From positions 1 through 64,000 of the forward strand of contig NZ_JAECZC010000028.1 in NCBI RefSeq assembly GCF_016056305.1: a stretch of DNA of 64,000 bases. Reading direction: 5' to 3'. Of this stretch, positions 29,901 to 39,227 are shown one piece after another. The first letter of the stretch is position 1; each line of letters begins with the position of its first letter. The position numbers and the translations under genes were made by a program. The notes under the pieces were generated by a model, which made no database searches, had not been told where the DNA came from, and was given only the letters and a program-made list of their open reading frames with translations. Origin of the DNA: Amazonocrinis nigriterrae CENA67 (lineage in GTDB: Bacteria > Cyanobacteriota > Cyanobacteriia > Cyanobacteriales > Nostocaceae).

Positions 29901-30513
29901 ACGCGGCTTCCGTATTGAACTTGGAGAAGTTGAAGCAGCAATAGCACAACATCCAAGCGTTCAGCAGACTGTAGTCATAGCCAGGGAAGATAACCCAGGT
30001 GACAAACGTCTGGTTGCTTACATCATTCCTCACCCAGAACAGACGCCCAGCAGCGACGAACTGCGCGGTTTTCTCCAAGAGAAACTCGCTCTGCACATGG
30101 TGCCTAGTGCCTTTGTTTTCTTAAACACCCTACCCTTAAACCCCAACGGAAAAATCGACACTCGTGCCCTACCAGCACCCAGCTTTTCTAGACCAGACCT
30201 GCAACAAGCCTTCGTTGCTCCTCGCACCCCCATCGAACAGGAGATAGCTGAGATCTGGGTTTCTGTCCTCAAACTAGAAAAAGTTGGTATCGACGACAAT
30301 TTTTTTGTTTTGGGGGGACATTCCTTACTAGCCACTCAAGTCATGTCTCGACTGCACCAAGCCTTTGGAGTAGACCTTCCTTTACGTACTTTATTTGAAT
30401 TACCGACTGTAGCTCAATTGGGAAATCGCATCGAGACAGTTCAGTGGGCAAACCAACTGTTGCGAGCTTCTGAATCCGAGACGACAAACGATTATGAAGA
30501 GGGAAGACTATGA
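26917..30513 (+). CDS. NRPS loading module: formyltransferase - partial C - A - T
   Basis: A 1198-residue first subunit. Residues 1-310 are a methionyl-tRNA-formyltransferase-like domain with the catalytic set retained: Asn93 and His95 in INYHDAPLPKYAG, and Asp131 in VDAGDIL. Residues about 330-560 resemble the C-terminal half of a condensation domain but lack HHxxxDG. The adenylation domain (about 575-1075) has YTSGSTGQPKG, YGPTE and YKTGDLAR; the carrier Ser is 1136 in LGGHSLL. The hand-read specificity code is D-P-W-A-T-G-C-I-D-K, not a code I can assign (6 of 10 as in a Gln code). Formyl-loading modules are known in linear gramicidin LgrA and anabaenopeptilide ApdA. The protein ends in a YEEGRL tail and its stop overlaps the next ATG (ATGA). 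Confidence 0.88.
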   Translation: MGNQFSCIIIGEGTLPLQCVQILREKGHEIYGLVSADNSVHTWAESNKIPHIQPTDNLREFLSQQPFDYLFSIVNPSVLPEEILELPRQCAINYHDAPLPKYAGVNATSWALMNQEKTHGVTWHVMAATVDAGDILKQVIIDIADDETALTLNGKCYEAALNAFAQLVDELSFGIAQATKPNLNERTYFSRSKRPSAGGIISWKRSAHELDAMIRALDFGTYPNPSGKAKLFINNNFFIVSQLEVLENLSKRAPGTIIAIEPNLIQVSTASYDIALHQVLTINGQALSIADLVETFGLQVGCQFCDIEPDQVRQIEKLDKSIPKYETFWVKRLATLELLALPYAQHTALHLDKQQYAYAKMSLPHEAIAFLQERRPQWNWGDFLETAFVAYLARIGGPGSFDIGYKYIDLQQQLVGTAGLFASVVPHRVEVDCEQSFEQIFQEYQKQVNLTKHNLTYPQDVVSRYPALRSLPQLGNKQLFPVVIERVEKLEDHQGESGNELSFIIAADGKECCWLYNTAVLDGDKIARMQEQFAVFLQGIVTQPEGSVAYLPLLSEQERYKIWVEWNDTKVDYSKDKCIHQLFEEQVEKTPDAVAVVFENTQLTYQQLNQRANQLAHHLRSLGVGPEVFVGICLERSLEMIVGLLAILKAGGAYVPLDPTYPSERLAFILQDTQIPIILTTAQLVNSLPAHAAQVVYLDSQWQAIAHNSQENLVCEATPDNLMYIIYTSGSTGQPKGVMIPHRGIYNQLQWRQTTFKLTQQDKVLQTISFSFDPSVWQIFWPLCNGAQLILARPGGHQDPAYLVKVIVEQQITVLALVPSILSVLLEQQGIENCQTLRHVTCGGEALPVKLIEQFFAKLNLHNVLINCYGPTEASIDATFWKCQHDTNYLIAPIGRPIANTQTYILDSHLQPVPIGVPGELYIGGVGLGRGYLNRPELTQEKFIANPFYQSRGAEEQESRGEISIERLYKTGDLARYLSNGDIEFLGRLDNQVKVRGFRIELGEVEAAIAQHPSVQQTVVIAREDNPGDKRLVAYIIPHPEQTPSSDELRGFLQEKLALHMVPSAFVFLNTLPLNPNGKIDTRALPAPSFSRPDLQQAFVAPRTPIEQEIAEIWVSVLKLEKVGIDDNFFVLGGHSLLATQVMSRLHQAFGVDLPLRTLFELPTVAQLGNRIETVQWANQLLRASESETTNDYEEGRL
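29767..29801 (+). repeat. G-rich tandem repeat inserted in the adenylation domain
   Basis: A stretch of GGGGAGCA-like units (encoding SRGAEEQESRGE) lies in frame between IANPF and RLYKTGDL of the first A domain. The other two A domains have only a few residues there (FSFDAES, FSDEPDA). The same repeat type occurs in intergenic DNA at 1-28. Confidence 0.7.
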
Positions 30514-33500
30514 GAACGCTGGATGAGTTGTTATCTGACCTGCGCCGTTTAGACGTAAAACTATGGGCTGAAGGTGAAGACTTGTGCTTTCAAGCTCCCT
30601 CAAAAACAATCACACCAACCCTGCGGCAAGAGCTAAAAGAGCGTAAAGCAGAAATTTTAACTTTCCTGCACAACGCCAATGCAGCATTTAAAGGCAATGC
30701 TTCACCGATATTACCAGTGCCGCGATCGCAAAATTTACCCTTATCTTTTGCCCAACAACGCCTGTGGTTTATCGACCAATTAGAACCAGGCAGTTATACT
30801 TATAACATGCCTTCTGCTTATCGCCTCACAGGGCAGCTCAACGTCACTGCCTTGGAGCAGAGCTTAAATGAAATTGTCCGTCGCCACGAAGCCCTCAGAA
30901 CCAACTTTCCATCAGACAATGGGCAACCAAAGCAAGTTATTACCCAAGATGCAATTTTAACTTTGCCAGTCATAGACCTACGAAATATTCCTGAAACTGA
31001 AAAAGAAACACAAGCCCAAGAAATTATTCGCTTGTTTGCACAAAAGCCGTTTGACCTAGCTACTGACTTATTGGTTCGCGTCCAACTTCTGTGCCTAAAA
31101 GAAACAGAATATATACTGGTGCTAAACATACACCACATCGTTTCTGATGGCTGGTCTTTTGATGTCTTGTTGCGGGAACTGACAGCACTTTACTCTGGGT
31201 TCTCCAGCAATCAACCTGCAAAGCTTCCCTCATTACCCATACAGTATGCCGACTTTGCTGTTTGGCAACGTCAGTGGTTACAGGGTGAAGTTCTAGAATC
31301 TCAGTTGGAATACTGGAAAAAACAACTCAGCAGTAGTCCTGCGGTACTCAAATTCCCCACTGACCATCAAAGACCACCAGTGCAAACCTATGGGGGTGCT
31401 GAGCAAACTTTTTCCATTTCCCAAGACTTAACTGAAAAGCTTGTAGCTTTGTGTCAGCAAGAAGAAGTCACTTTGTTTATGACTCTTTTCGCGGCGTTTC
31501 AAACATTACTTCACCGCTACACAGAGCAAGAAGACATCATTGTAGGCACTCCCATTGCTGGGCGCAATCAAATTGAAACTGAAGGATTGATTGGATTTTT
31601 TATCAACTCCCTAGCCCTGCGAATTAATTTTGAGGGTAACCCAACTTTTAGGGAGTTACTCAGTCAAGTTAGAGAAGTAACATTAGAAGCCTATGACCAC
31701 CAAGACTTACCTTTAGAGAAACTCATAGAAGAACTACAACTAGAACGAGACCTCAGCCGTTCGCCACTGTTCCAAGTCCTGTTCGTCTTGCAGAATACCC
31801 CAAGACAAAATTTACAGCTTCCAGGACTGACCATCACTCCTTTTGAAATTGAGAATCACACAGCAAAATTCGACCTTAGCTTTTATCTTCGAGAAACTTT
31901 AGAAGGCATCAGTGGCAGTATCGAATACAACACAGACTTATTTAATGCTGCAACTATCACTCGACTGGCGGGGCATTTTCAAACTTTACTACAAGCCATT
32001 ATCACCAACCCAGAGCAACGCCTTTGGGATTTACCTCTGTTAACAACATCTGAACAGCATCAACTGCTAGCAGAGTGGAATGATACCGAAAGTGAATACC
32101 CCCAAGATACCTGCATTCATCAGTTATTTGAGAGCATAGTCGAAAAAACTCCCAACGCTGTAGCAGTCATCTTTGAAAACCAGGAAATAACTTATCAGCA
32201 ACTCAATGAATCTGCTAATCAGCTAGCAAATTACTTGAGAACGCTGAAAGTCAAGCCAGAAGTTCCAGTTGGCATCTGTGTTGAGCGAACGCCCTATTTA
32301 ATCATAGGACTTCTAGCCATTCTCAAAGCAGGTGCAGCCTACCTACCACTCGATCCAGCATATCCAAGAGAGCGTCTTGCTTTCATGTTAGAAGATGCTG
32401 CTGTGACAGTTCTAATAACTCAAAAGCACTTAATTGATGAACTTCCTGCACACCAAGCCAAAGTAGTTTGTCTAGACACAGACTGGCACATTATTAGTAC
32501 AGAAAATTCACAAAACCCACAAAGCGAAGTCAAATCCACTAACCTAGCCTACCTGATCTACACCTCTGGCTCTACAGGCAAACCTAAAGGAGTACAAATT
32601 ATTCATCGCAGCGTCGTCAACTTTCTCACGGCGATGCAACAGCACCTAAAATTAACTAACCTTGATAGTCTACTATCAGTTACTTCCCTATCTTTTGATA
32701 TTGCAGTTTTAGAAATTTTTCTGCCTTTAACAATAGGAGCCAAGGTAATTTTAGTCAGTCGGGAAGTTGCTTTTGACGGTTTACAGTTATTACAACAACT
32801 CAATAACTCTGCTGCAACCGTTATGCAAGCCACCCCTGCAACTTGGCAGATGTTAATCAAAGCAGGATGGGAAGGAAATGCACATCTAAAAATTCTCTGT
32901 GGTGGTGAAGCCTTACCTCAAAGTTTAGCCAACCAACTATATCAAAGAAGTGCAGAAATTTGGAACTTATACGGCCCCACAGAAACAACTATCTGGTCTA
33001 CAATTGGGCGAATTGATCAGCAAGAAGCTTTAGTAACTATTGGCCGTCCCATCGCCAACACTCAGATTTACATCTTAGATAAATATTTGCAACCCGTGCC
33101 CATAGGTGTTCCTGGAGAACTACATATTGGTGGCGCAGGATTAGCGCGGGGTTATTTCCAGCGACCGGAATTAACAAAAGAAAAGTTTATTCCAAATCCC
33201 TTTAGTTTTGATGCTGAAAGCCGCTTATACAAAACCGGAGATTTAGCTCGTTATTTACATGACGGTACTATAGAATACTTTGGTCGCATTGATAACCAAG
33301 TGAAGGTACGGGGTTTCCGTATCGAACTATTAGAGATTGAAGCTGCGATCGCTCAATACCCCAGTGTAGATCAAGCGATCGTCACTGTCAGAGAAGACAA
33401 TCCAGGTGATAAACGCCTAGTAGCATACATCGTTTCTCGCTCAGGACAGAAGCCCACCACCGACGAGCTGCGTCAATTCCTCAAACAGAAACTACCTGAG

Positions 33501-33911
33501 TACATGGTGCCTAGTGCCTTTGTTTTCTTGGACACCCTACCCCTAACACCCAATGGAAAAATAGACCGTCGCGCCCTCAAAGCGCCAGACTACTCCACAC
33601 CAGACTTAGCAGCAACTTTTGTTGCGCCTCACACCCCCATCCAACAGCAGATAGCTGATATCTGGGCTTCTATCCTCAAACTGGAGCAAGTCGGCATTTA
33701 TGACAACTTTTTTGCGTTAGGAGGACATTCCCTGCTAGCCACTCAACTGATGGCACGACTGCGAGATGCCTTCAAAATCGACTTTCCCGTGCGTACTTTA
33801 TTTGAAGCAGCTACCGTAGCGGAATTAAGTTCACGCATCGAGACAGTTCAATGGGCAACCCAACAGTCACAGGATGACACCACGGGCGAATATGAGGAAG
33901 GTGATTTATGA
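30510..33911 (+). CDS. NRPS elongation module: TubC docking - C - A - T (predicted glycine)
   Basis: A 1133-residue subunit. Residues 1-55 are a TubC-type N-terminal docking domain (LDELLSDLRRLDVKLWAEG...). The condensation domain has the active motif HHIVSDG (His208, His209, Asp213). The A domain has YTSGSTGKPKG, YGPTET and NGKIDRRAL; its hand-read code D-I-L-Q-L-G-L-I-W-K equals the known glycine code. The carrier motif is LGGHSLL. No epimerase or methyltransferase domain. The start overlaps the upstream stop by ATGA, and the protein ends in YEEGDL, like the first subunit, so translation is coupled and the tails likely dock on the next subunit. Confidence 0.9.
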   Translation: MRTLDELLSDLRRLDVKLWAEGEDLCFQAPSKTITPTLRQELKERKAEILTFLHNANAAFKGNASPILPVPRSQNLPLSFAQQRLWFIDQLEPGSYTYNMPSAYRLTGQLNVTALEQSLNEIVRRHEALRTNFPSDNGQPKQVITQDAILTLPVIDLRNIPETEKETQAQEIIRLFAQKPFDLATDLLVRVQLLCLKETEYILVLNIHHIVSDGWSFDVLLRELTALYSGFSSNQPAKLPSLPIQYADFAVWQRQWLQGEVLESQLEYWKKQLSSSPAVLKFPTDHQRPPVQTYGGAEQTFSISQDLTEKLVALCQQEEVTLFMTLFAAFQTLLHRYTEQEDIIVGTPIAGRNQIETEGLIGFFINSLALRINFEGNPTFRELLSQVREVTLEAYDHQDLPLEKLIEELQLERDLSRSPLFQVLFVLQNTPRQNLQLPGLTITPFEIENHTAKFDLSFYLRETLEGISGSIEYNTDLFNAATITRLAGHFQTLLQAIITNPEQRLWDLPLLTTSEQHQLLAEWNDTESEYPQDTCIHQLFESIVEKTPNAVAVIFENQEITYQQLNESANQLANYLRTLKVKPEVPVGICVERTPYLIIGLLAILKAGAAYLPLDPAYPRERLAFMLEDAAVTVLITQKHLIDELPAHQAKVVCLDTDWHIISTENSQNPQSEVKSTNLAYLIYTSGSTGKPKGVQIIHRSVVNFLTAMQQHLKLTNLDSLLSVTSLSFDIAVLEIFLPLTIGAKVILVSREVAFDGLQLLQQLNNSAATVMQATPATWQMLIKAGWEGNAHLKILCGGEALPQSLANQLYQRSAEIWNLYGPTETTIWSTIGRIDQQEALVTIGRPIANTQIYILDKYLQPVPIGVPGELHIGGAGLARGYFQRPELTKEKFIPNPFSFDAESRLYKTGDLARYLHDGTIEYFGRIDNQVKVRGFRIELLEIEAAIAQYPSVDQAIVTVREDNPGDKRLVAYIVSRSGQKPTTDELRQFLKQKLPEYMVPSAFVFLDTLPLTPNGKIDRRALKAPDYSTPDLAATFVAPHTPIQQQIADIWASILKLEQVGIYDNFFALGGHSLLATQLMARLRDAFKIDFPVRTLFEAATVAELSSRIETVQWATQQSQDDTTGEYEEGDL

Positions 33912-36900
33912 AAACAATGAAAACAATACATGAATTTTTATCTGACCTCCGCAGTCTAGATGTTAAAGTCTGGTCAGAGGGAGATAGACTGCGCTACAAA
34001 GCTCCTAAAGAAACACTCTCCCCAGACCTCTTACAAGAATTGCGACAGCGAAAAGCAGAAATTCTCTCGTTTCTCCACGACGCTGCGGCAATTACAAACA
34101 ACAATTTTTCACCCATATTACCAGTATCACGTTCTGGCAATTTACCCCTTTCTTCTGCCCAGGCTAGACTTTGGTTCCTCAATCAAATGGAACCCAACAG
34201 TCCCGTCTATAATATGCCCGCAGCTTATCGACTGACAGGGAAACTTAATGTTACTGCTCTCAAACAAAGCTTATGTGAAATTGTTCGCCGCCATGAAGTT
34301 TTTAGAACAGTCTTTCCATCACAAGATGGAGTAGCAAACCAAATTATATTTAACGATGTTAATTTAAATATTCACATTAAAGATCTCAGCGAATTTTCAC
34401 AAGAAGATAGAGAAGCAGAAACTCATAGGCTGGCAATAGAACAATCCCAACAGCCGTTTGATTTAGCACAAGAACAATTATTGCGTGTCCAACTTTTAAT
34501 TTTGTCGCCAGATGAACATGTGCTGCTTTTAAATATGCACCACATTGTTTATGATGGCTGGTCTGAAAATATATTTTTTCAAGAACTGATAGCACTGTAC
34601 TCAGCTTTTTGTGTTGGTAAACCTTCACCATTACCAGAACTTGCTATCCAATATGCTGATTTTGCAGTTTGGCAACGCGAGTGGTTACAAGGTGAAGCCC
34701 TGAAATCTCAACTGGAATACTGGAAACAGCAACTAAGTGGCAACCTACCCGTCCTGCAACTACCAACTGACCATCAACGTCCGCCAGTCCAAACTTACGA
34801 AGGCACTTATCAATCACTTCAGTTATCCCCCAACTTAGTTTCGGCGCTCAAATTCTTGTGTCAGCAGTCAGGAGTCACTTTATTTATGATTCTACTGACG
34901 GCATTTAAGACGTTGCTATATCGTTATTCTGGGCAAGAAGACATCATAGTTGGTACTCCTATTGCTGGTCGTAATCAAGTCGAAATCGAAGGGTTAATTG
35001 GACTTTTTGTCAACTCCTTGGCCTTGCGGACTAATTTGCAGGGAAACCCGACTTTCCGAGAACTTCTCAATCAAGTTCGAGAGGTCACACTAGGAGCATA
35101 CTCTCACCAAGACCTGCCTTTAGAGAAACTCATAGAAGAACTACAGCTAGAACGAGATACCAGTCATTCGCCACTGTTTCAGGTGATGTTCGTCTTCCAG
35201 AACACTCCAAAACCAAACTTGGAACTTCCAGGAGTGACTATTAACCCCATAGAAATCCATAGCGGTACAGCCAAGTTTGACCTGACCTTGATGCTAGAAG
35301 AAACATCAACAGGTATTAGGGGAGCCATTGAATACAACACAAACTTATTCGAGGCTGCAACCATCACTCGAATGCTGGGGCATTTCCAAACATTACTGGA
35401 AGGTATCGTCACCAACCCAGAAAAACGCCTCAAAGACTTACCATTATTAACACCATCCGAACAACATCAGCTGCTTTTTGAGTTCAACCAAACCAAAACT
35501 AACTATCCCCGCGATCTCTGCATTCACCAACTGTTTGAGATGCAAGTCGAACGTTCACCCCATGCAGTCGCTTTGGTTGAGCAAAATCGCCAGTTGACTT
35601 ACCAAGAATTAAACTCTCGTGCCAATCAACTCGCAGCCTACTTGCGATCGCAAGGAGTGGGGTCAGAAGTTCTTGTGGGTATTTGCCTTGAACGTTCCAT
35701 TGAAGCAATTGTGGGAATTCTGGCGATCCTTAAAGCTGGTGGCGCTTACGTTCCCCTAGACCCAGCCTATCCCCAAGAGCGTTTGGCTTTCATGCTAGAC
35801 GACACCAAAGTTTCTGTATTGCTGACTCAAAAGCAGTTTCTGGAAATATTGCCAGCAACACCTGCCAAAATTGTAGATTTGGATGCCTTTGATGCATACA
35901 GTGATGATTTTGTCAATGTTTCTAACAACGTCACCGCGAATAGTTTAGCTTATGTGATGTACACATCTGGCTCAACTGGGCGACCCAAAGGAGTCAGCGT
36001 GATTCATCGCTCGGTTGTGCGGTTAGTTTTGGGTAATCACTATGCTAGTTTTAGTTCACAAGAAGTATTCCTGCAACTAGCGCCGATCTCCTTTGACGCT
36101 TCCACCTTTGAGATTTGGGGTAGTTTGTTAAATGGAGCAAAACTGGCAATCTTCCCCAAGGGCACTCCTTCTTTAGAAGAGTTAGGAAAAGTGATTCGTC
36201 GTCAGGGAGTGACTACGCTTTGGCTGACAGCAGGCTTATTCCACCTGATGGTTGATGAACGCTTAGAAGACTTACAATCTTTACGGCAGCTATTGGCTGG
36301 GGGCGATGCCCTATCAGTGCCTCACGTGGAAAAGTTTTTGGCAACAGTGAAAAACTGTCAATTAATCAACGGCTACGGCCCTACAGAAAATACAACTTTT
36401 ACCTGTTGCTATCCAATGAGTGCTGCAACTGTGGTGGAAAATTCCGTACCCATTGGAGGTGCGATCGCTAACACTCAAGTCTACATTTTAGACGAGCGGA
36501 TGCAACCAGTTCCTATCGGCATTCCTGGGGAATTGTACACAGGTGGCGACGGCTTAGCCAGAGAATATTTAAATTGTCCTGATTTGACTGCTGAAAAATT
36601 CGTTACCAACCCTTTTAGCGACGAACCAGATGCACGTCTGTACAAAACAGGCGATTTAGTCCGTTACCGTTGGGATGGCAAAATTGAATTTCTCGGTCGC
36701 ATTGACAATCAAGTGAAGATTCGTGGTTTCCGTATCGAACTTGGAGAAATTGAAGCTGTCTTGACTCAGCACCCCAGCGTACAACAAACTGTGATCACAG
36801 TCAGGGAAGATAACCCAGGTGACAAGCGTCTGGTTGCCTATGTCGTTCTTCATCTACAACAGACAGTCACTACTGATGAACTGCACCGCTTTCTCAAAGA

Positions 36901-38059
36901 AAAGCTGCCTGAGTACATGGTGCCCTCTTCCTTGGTGATCCTAGACAGTCTGCCCCTCACCCCCAACGGTAAAGTAGACCGCCGCGCCTTACCTAAACCT
37001 GACCAAGGAAGACAGGAGTCTGAAAAAATTTTTGTGGCTCCTCGAAATAAATTGGAACATCAGTTGACCAAGATTTGGGAAAATGTCTTAGGTATCCAGC
37101 CCATTAGCATTACAGACAGGTTCTTTGATTTGGGAGGACATTCCCTACTAGCAGTTAAACTGTTTGCTCAAATCGAAAAAACTTTTCAGAAAAATCTGCC
37201 CTTGGCTACATTGTTTGCGTCGCCGACCATTGAACAGCTAGCTGTTGTTTTGCGTTCCCAAATCGAAGATTCTCCTTGGTATTCCCTAGTGCCGATTCAG
37301 CCTAACGGTTTCAAAAAACCATTCTTTCTGGTTCCTGGTGGTGGCGGCGGACAATATGAATTAAAGGTCTACGCCCAATTGCTGTACCTTCTGGGTGATG
37401 AACGTCCCATTTATGGGTTTCAAGCACGAGGTTGGGACGGCATACAGGCTCCTCACACGACTGTAGAGGCTATGGCTGCTGACTACATCAAAGAGATCCG
37501 TAGCGTCCAACCAGAAGGGCCATATCTGATTGGAGGTGAATGCATTGGAGGAGTAGTTGCTTGGGAAATTGCCCAGCAGTTAGTCGCACAAGGACAAAAG
37601 GTCAACTTAGTCTTAATGGATACAGCTCCTCCAAATAATAAAAGAGAACTGCGTCATCGCATAGAGCAATTTTTCCAAGTTAAAAGAATTGGTTATCACT
37701 TGGAGCAACTCAAGTCGATTTCGCCATCACAAAGGATCACCTACATTCTTAATCTACCCACAAAAGCCAAAGTTAAGCGTCAAGCAAATGACCCAACAAG
37801 GTACAGCAAAAAAGTGGAACAGAGTTATATGAATGCCCTCATGCGCTATAGGCTTCTTCCCTACCCCGGTCGCATGACATGGCTGATGACCGAGACTGTG
37901 GATCGTCAAGCTTTCATTCAACAGTGGAAAAAACTTGCAACCGGAGGCTTGGAAATACATAGAATCCCAGGAAAGCACAAGTCTTATCTGGGCAAAGATG
38001 TACAGACCACGGCTCAAATGTTAAAGACTTGTCTTGATGCAGCACCAGCAGAATCGTAA
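33908..38059 (+). CDS. NRPS terminal module: TubC docking - C - A - T - TE (predicted valine)
   Basis: A 1383-residue last subunit. TubC-type docking domain at 1-60 (IHEFLSDLRSLDVKVWSEG), condensation domain with HHIVYDG, A domain with YTSGSTGRPKG and YGPTEN; the hand-read code D-A-F-W-L-G-G-T-F-K differs from the valine code at one position. Carrier motif LGGHSLL, then a type I thioesterase (about 1135-1383) with Asp in LMDTAPP and His in PGKHKSYL. The nucleophile position is Cys1212 (GGECIGG) where most thioesterases have Ser. An ATG at 33917 is an alternative start that aligns better with the preceding subunit; 33908 gives the ATGA overlap. Confidence 0.9.
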   Translation: MKTMKTIHEFLSDLRSLDVKVWSEGDRLRYKAPKETLSPDLLQELRQRKAEILSFLHDAAAITNNNFSPILPVSRSGNLPLSSAQARLWFLNQMEPNSPVYNMPAAYRLTGKLNVTALKQSLCEIVRRHEVFRTVFPSQDGVANQIIFNDVNLNIHIKDLSEFSQEDREAETHRLAIEQSQQPFDLAQEQLLRVQLLILSPDEHVLLLNMHHIVYDGWSENIFFQELIALYSAFCVGKPSPLPELAIQYADFAVWQREWLQGEALKSQLEYWKQQLSGNLPVLQLPTDHQRPPVQTYEGTYQSLQLSPNLVSALKFLCQQSGVTLFMILLTAFKTLLYRYSGQEDIIVGTPIAGRNQVEIEGLIGLFVNSLALRTNLQGNPTFRELLNQVREVTLGAYSHQDLPLEKLIEELQLERDTSHSPLFQVMFVFQNTPKPNLELPGVTINPIEIHSGTAKFDLTLMLEETSTGIRGAIEYNTNLFEAATITRMLGHFQTLLEGIVTNPEKRLKDLPLLTPSEQHQLLFEFNQTKTNYPRDLCIHQLFEMQVERSPHAVALVEQNRQLTYQELNSRANQLAAYLRSQGVGSEVLVGICLERSIEAIVGILAILKAGGAYVPLDPAYPQERLAFMLDDTKVSVLLTQKQFLEILPATPAKIVDLDAFDAYSDDFVNVSNNVTANSLAYVMYTSGSTGRPKGVSVIHRSVVRLVLGNHYASFSSQEVFLQLAPISFDASTFEIWGSLLNGAKLAIFPKGTPSLEELGKVIRRQGVTTLWLTAGLFHLMVDERLEDLQSLRQLLAGGDALSVPHVEKFLATVKNCQLINGYGPTENTTFTCCYPMSAATVVENSVPIGGAIANTQVYILDERMQPVPIGIPGELYTGGDGLAREYLNCPDLTAEKFVTNPFSDEPDARLYKTGDLVRYRWDGKIEFLGRIDNQVKIRGFRIELGEIEAVLTQHPSVQQTVITVREDNPGDKRLVAYVVLHLQQTVTTDELHRFLKEKLPEYMVPSSLVILDSLPLTPNGKVDRRALPKPDQGRQESEKIFVAPRNKLEHQLTKIWENVLGIQPISITDRFFDLGGHSLLAVKLFAQIEKTFQKNLPLATLFASPTIEQLAVVLRSQIEDSPWYSLVPIQPNGFKKPFFLVPGGGGGQYELKVYAQLLYLLGDERPIYGFQARGWDGIQAPHTTVEAMAADYIKEIRSVQPEGPYLIGGECIGGVVAWEIAQQLVAQGQKVNLVLMDTAPPNNKRELRHRIEQFFQVKRIGYHLEQLKSISPSQRITYILNLPTKAKVKRQANDPTRYSKKVEQSYMNALMRYRLLPYPGRMTWLMTETVDRQAFIQQWKKLATGGLEIHRIPGKHKSYLGKDVQTTAQMLKTCLDAAPAES

Positions 38060-38221
38060 AAGGGACTGGGGATTGGGTGATGGGTAATGGGTGAGATCTG
38101 ATGACTAATAGTAGAATCCAATTACCAATTACCAATTACCAATTACCAATTACCAATTACCGACCTCCACAGGTATCATAAGTGTTTAAACGGACATGAT
38201 ATTATTGATTTGGTATTACCT
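38060..38221. repeat. CCAATTA heptamer array after the NRPS operon
   Basis: About six CCAATTA units in tandem at 38118-38161, preceded by GGGTAATGGG-like repeats near 38070-38095. It separates the NRPS stop from the glycosyltransferase start. No terminator with a U-tract is seen. Confidence 0.75.
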
Positions 38222-39163
38222 ATGACCGCCCCAGTCGCCTTTTTTATCTTCAACCGACCTGCTTTGACTTTGAAAGTATTTGAAGCAATTAGGCAGGCCA
38301 AGCCCCAAAAACTTTTCGTGATTGCTGACGGCCCCCGAACCGAACGACGAAATGAAGCTGAGAAGTGTGCTGCTACTCGTGCTGTGATCGAGCAGGTTGA
38401 TTGGGACTGTGAAGTGTTCAAAAACTATTCAGACGTAAATTTAGGCTGTGGTCAGCGCGTATCTACAGGCATTAGTTGGGTGTTTGAGCAAGTTGAAGAA
38501 GCTATGATTCTGGAAGATGATTGCCTCCCTCACCCTAGCTTTTTCCCTTTTTGCACTGAATTATTAGAGAAATACAAAAATGAACCAAAAATCATGACCA
38601 TCACCGGAACCAACTGGTTAGGGGAATGGAAACCACAGCAGCAAAGCTATCACTTTAACTTTTGTGGAGGCTTTTGGGGATGGGCTACTTGGAGAAGAGC
38701 CTGGCAAGGTTATGATTATGATCTCAAGTTATGGGCAAATGAAGAAGCCAAAGAGCGTGTTCGTGATTTTATTGCTGATGACAAACATTTTCATGCTTTG
38801 GCTAACGTTTGCTCACAAGCTTATAACAAAGAGGTTGATGCTTGGTCTTATCAGTGGCTATTCCAATGTTGTTTACACTCAGGAATAGAGGTGGTTCCCT
38901 CAGTCAACCTCATTTCTAATATTGGCTTTGGTCAAGATGCAGCCCATACCAAAAATGCTTATGATGTCAGAAGCAAAATTCCCTTATCACCTCTGTTATT
39001 CCCTCTCAAGGAACCAGATGCAATGGTGATAGATAGAAAGTATTTCAATATGGTTAGCAAGAGACTATCCAAGAATAATCATCCTATTTTGAAATTGAGA
39101 AATAAAATCAACAAATTGTTTTCCAAGGTGAACAATGCGATCGCACTCACTAGGTCAGCATAA
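38222..39163 (+). CDS. Glycosyltransferase family 2-like protein
   Basis: A 313-residue protein with a GT-A-type N-terminus: APVAFFIFNRP, KLFVIADGPR, and the DXD-like EDDCLPHPSFF near residue 100, followed by FCGGFWGWATWRRAW, a pattern common in cyanobacterial GT2 proteins annotated HlpA-like. It lies 162 bp after the NRPS operon on the same strand. It might decorate the peptide product or belong to polysaccharide synthesis; the sequence does not decide. A TTG at 38210 is an alternative start. Confidence 0.7.
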   Translation: MTAPVAFFIFNRPALTLKVFEAIRQAKPQKLFVIADGPRTERRNEAEKCAATRAVIEQVDWDCEVFKNYSDVNLGCGQRVSTGISWVFEQVEEAMILEDDCLPHPSFFPFCTELLEKYKNEPKIMTITGTNWLGEWKPQQQSYHFNFCGGFWGWATWRRAWQGYDYDLKLWANEEAKERVRDFIADDKHFHALANVCSQAYNKEVDAWSYQWLFQCCLHSGIEVVPSVNLISNIGFGQDAAHTKNAYDVRSKIPLSPLLFPLKEPDAMVIDRKYFNMVSKRLSKNNHPILKLRNKINKLFSKVNNAIALTRSA

Positions 39164-39227
39164 ATATCTGTAATCTAGCTTTGAATAAATTCTGAGGAAT
39201 TGCGTTGAAGCAGTGTAGTTAATAAGA

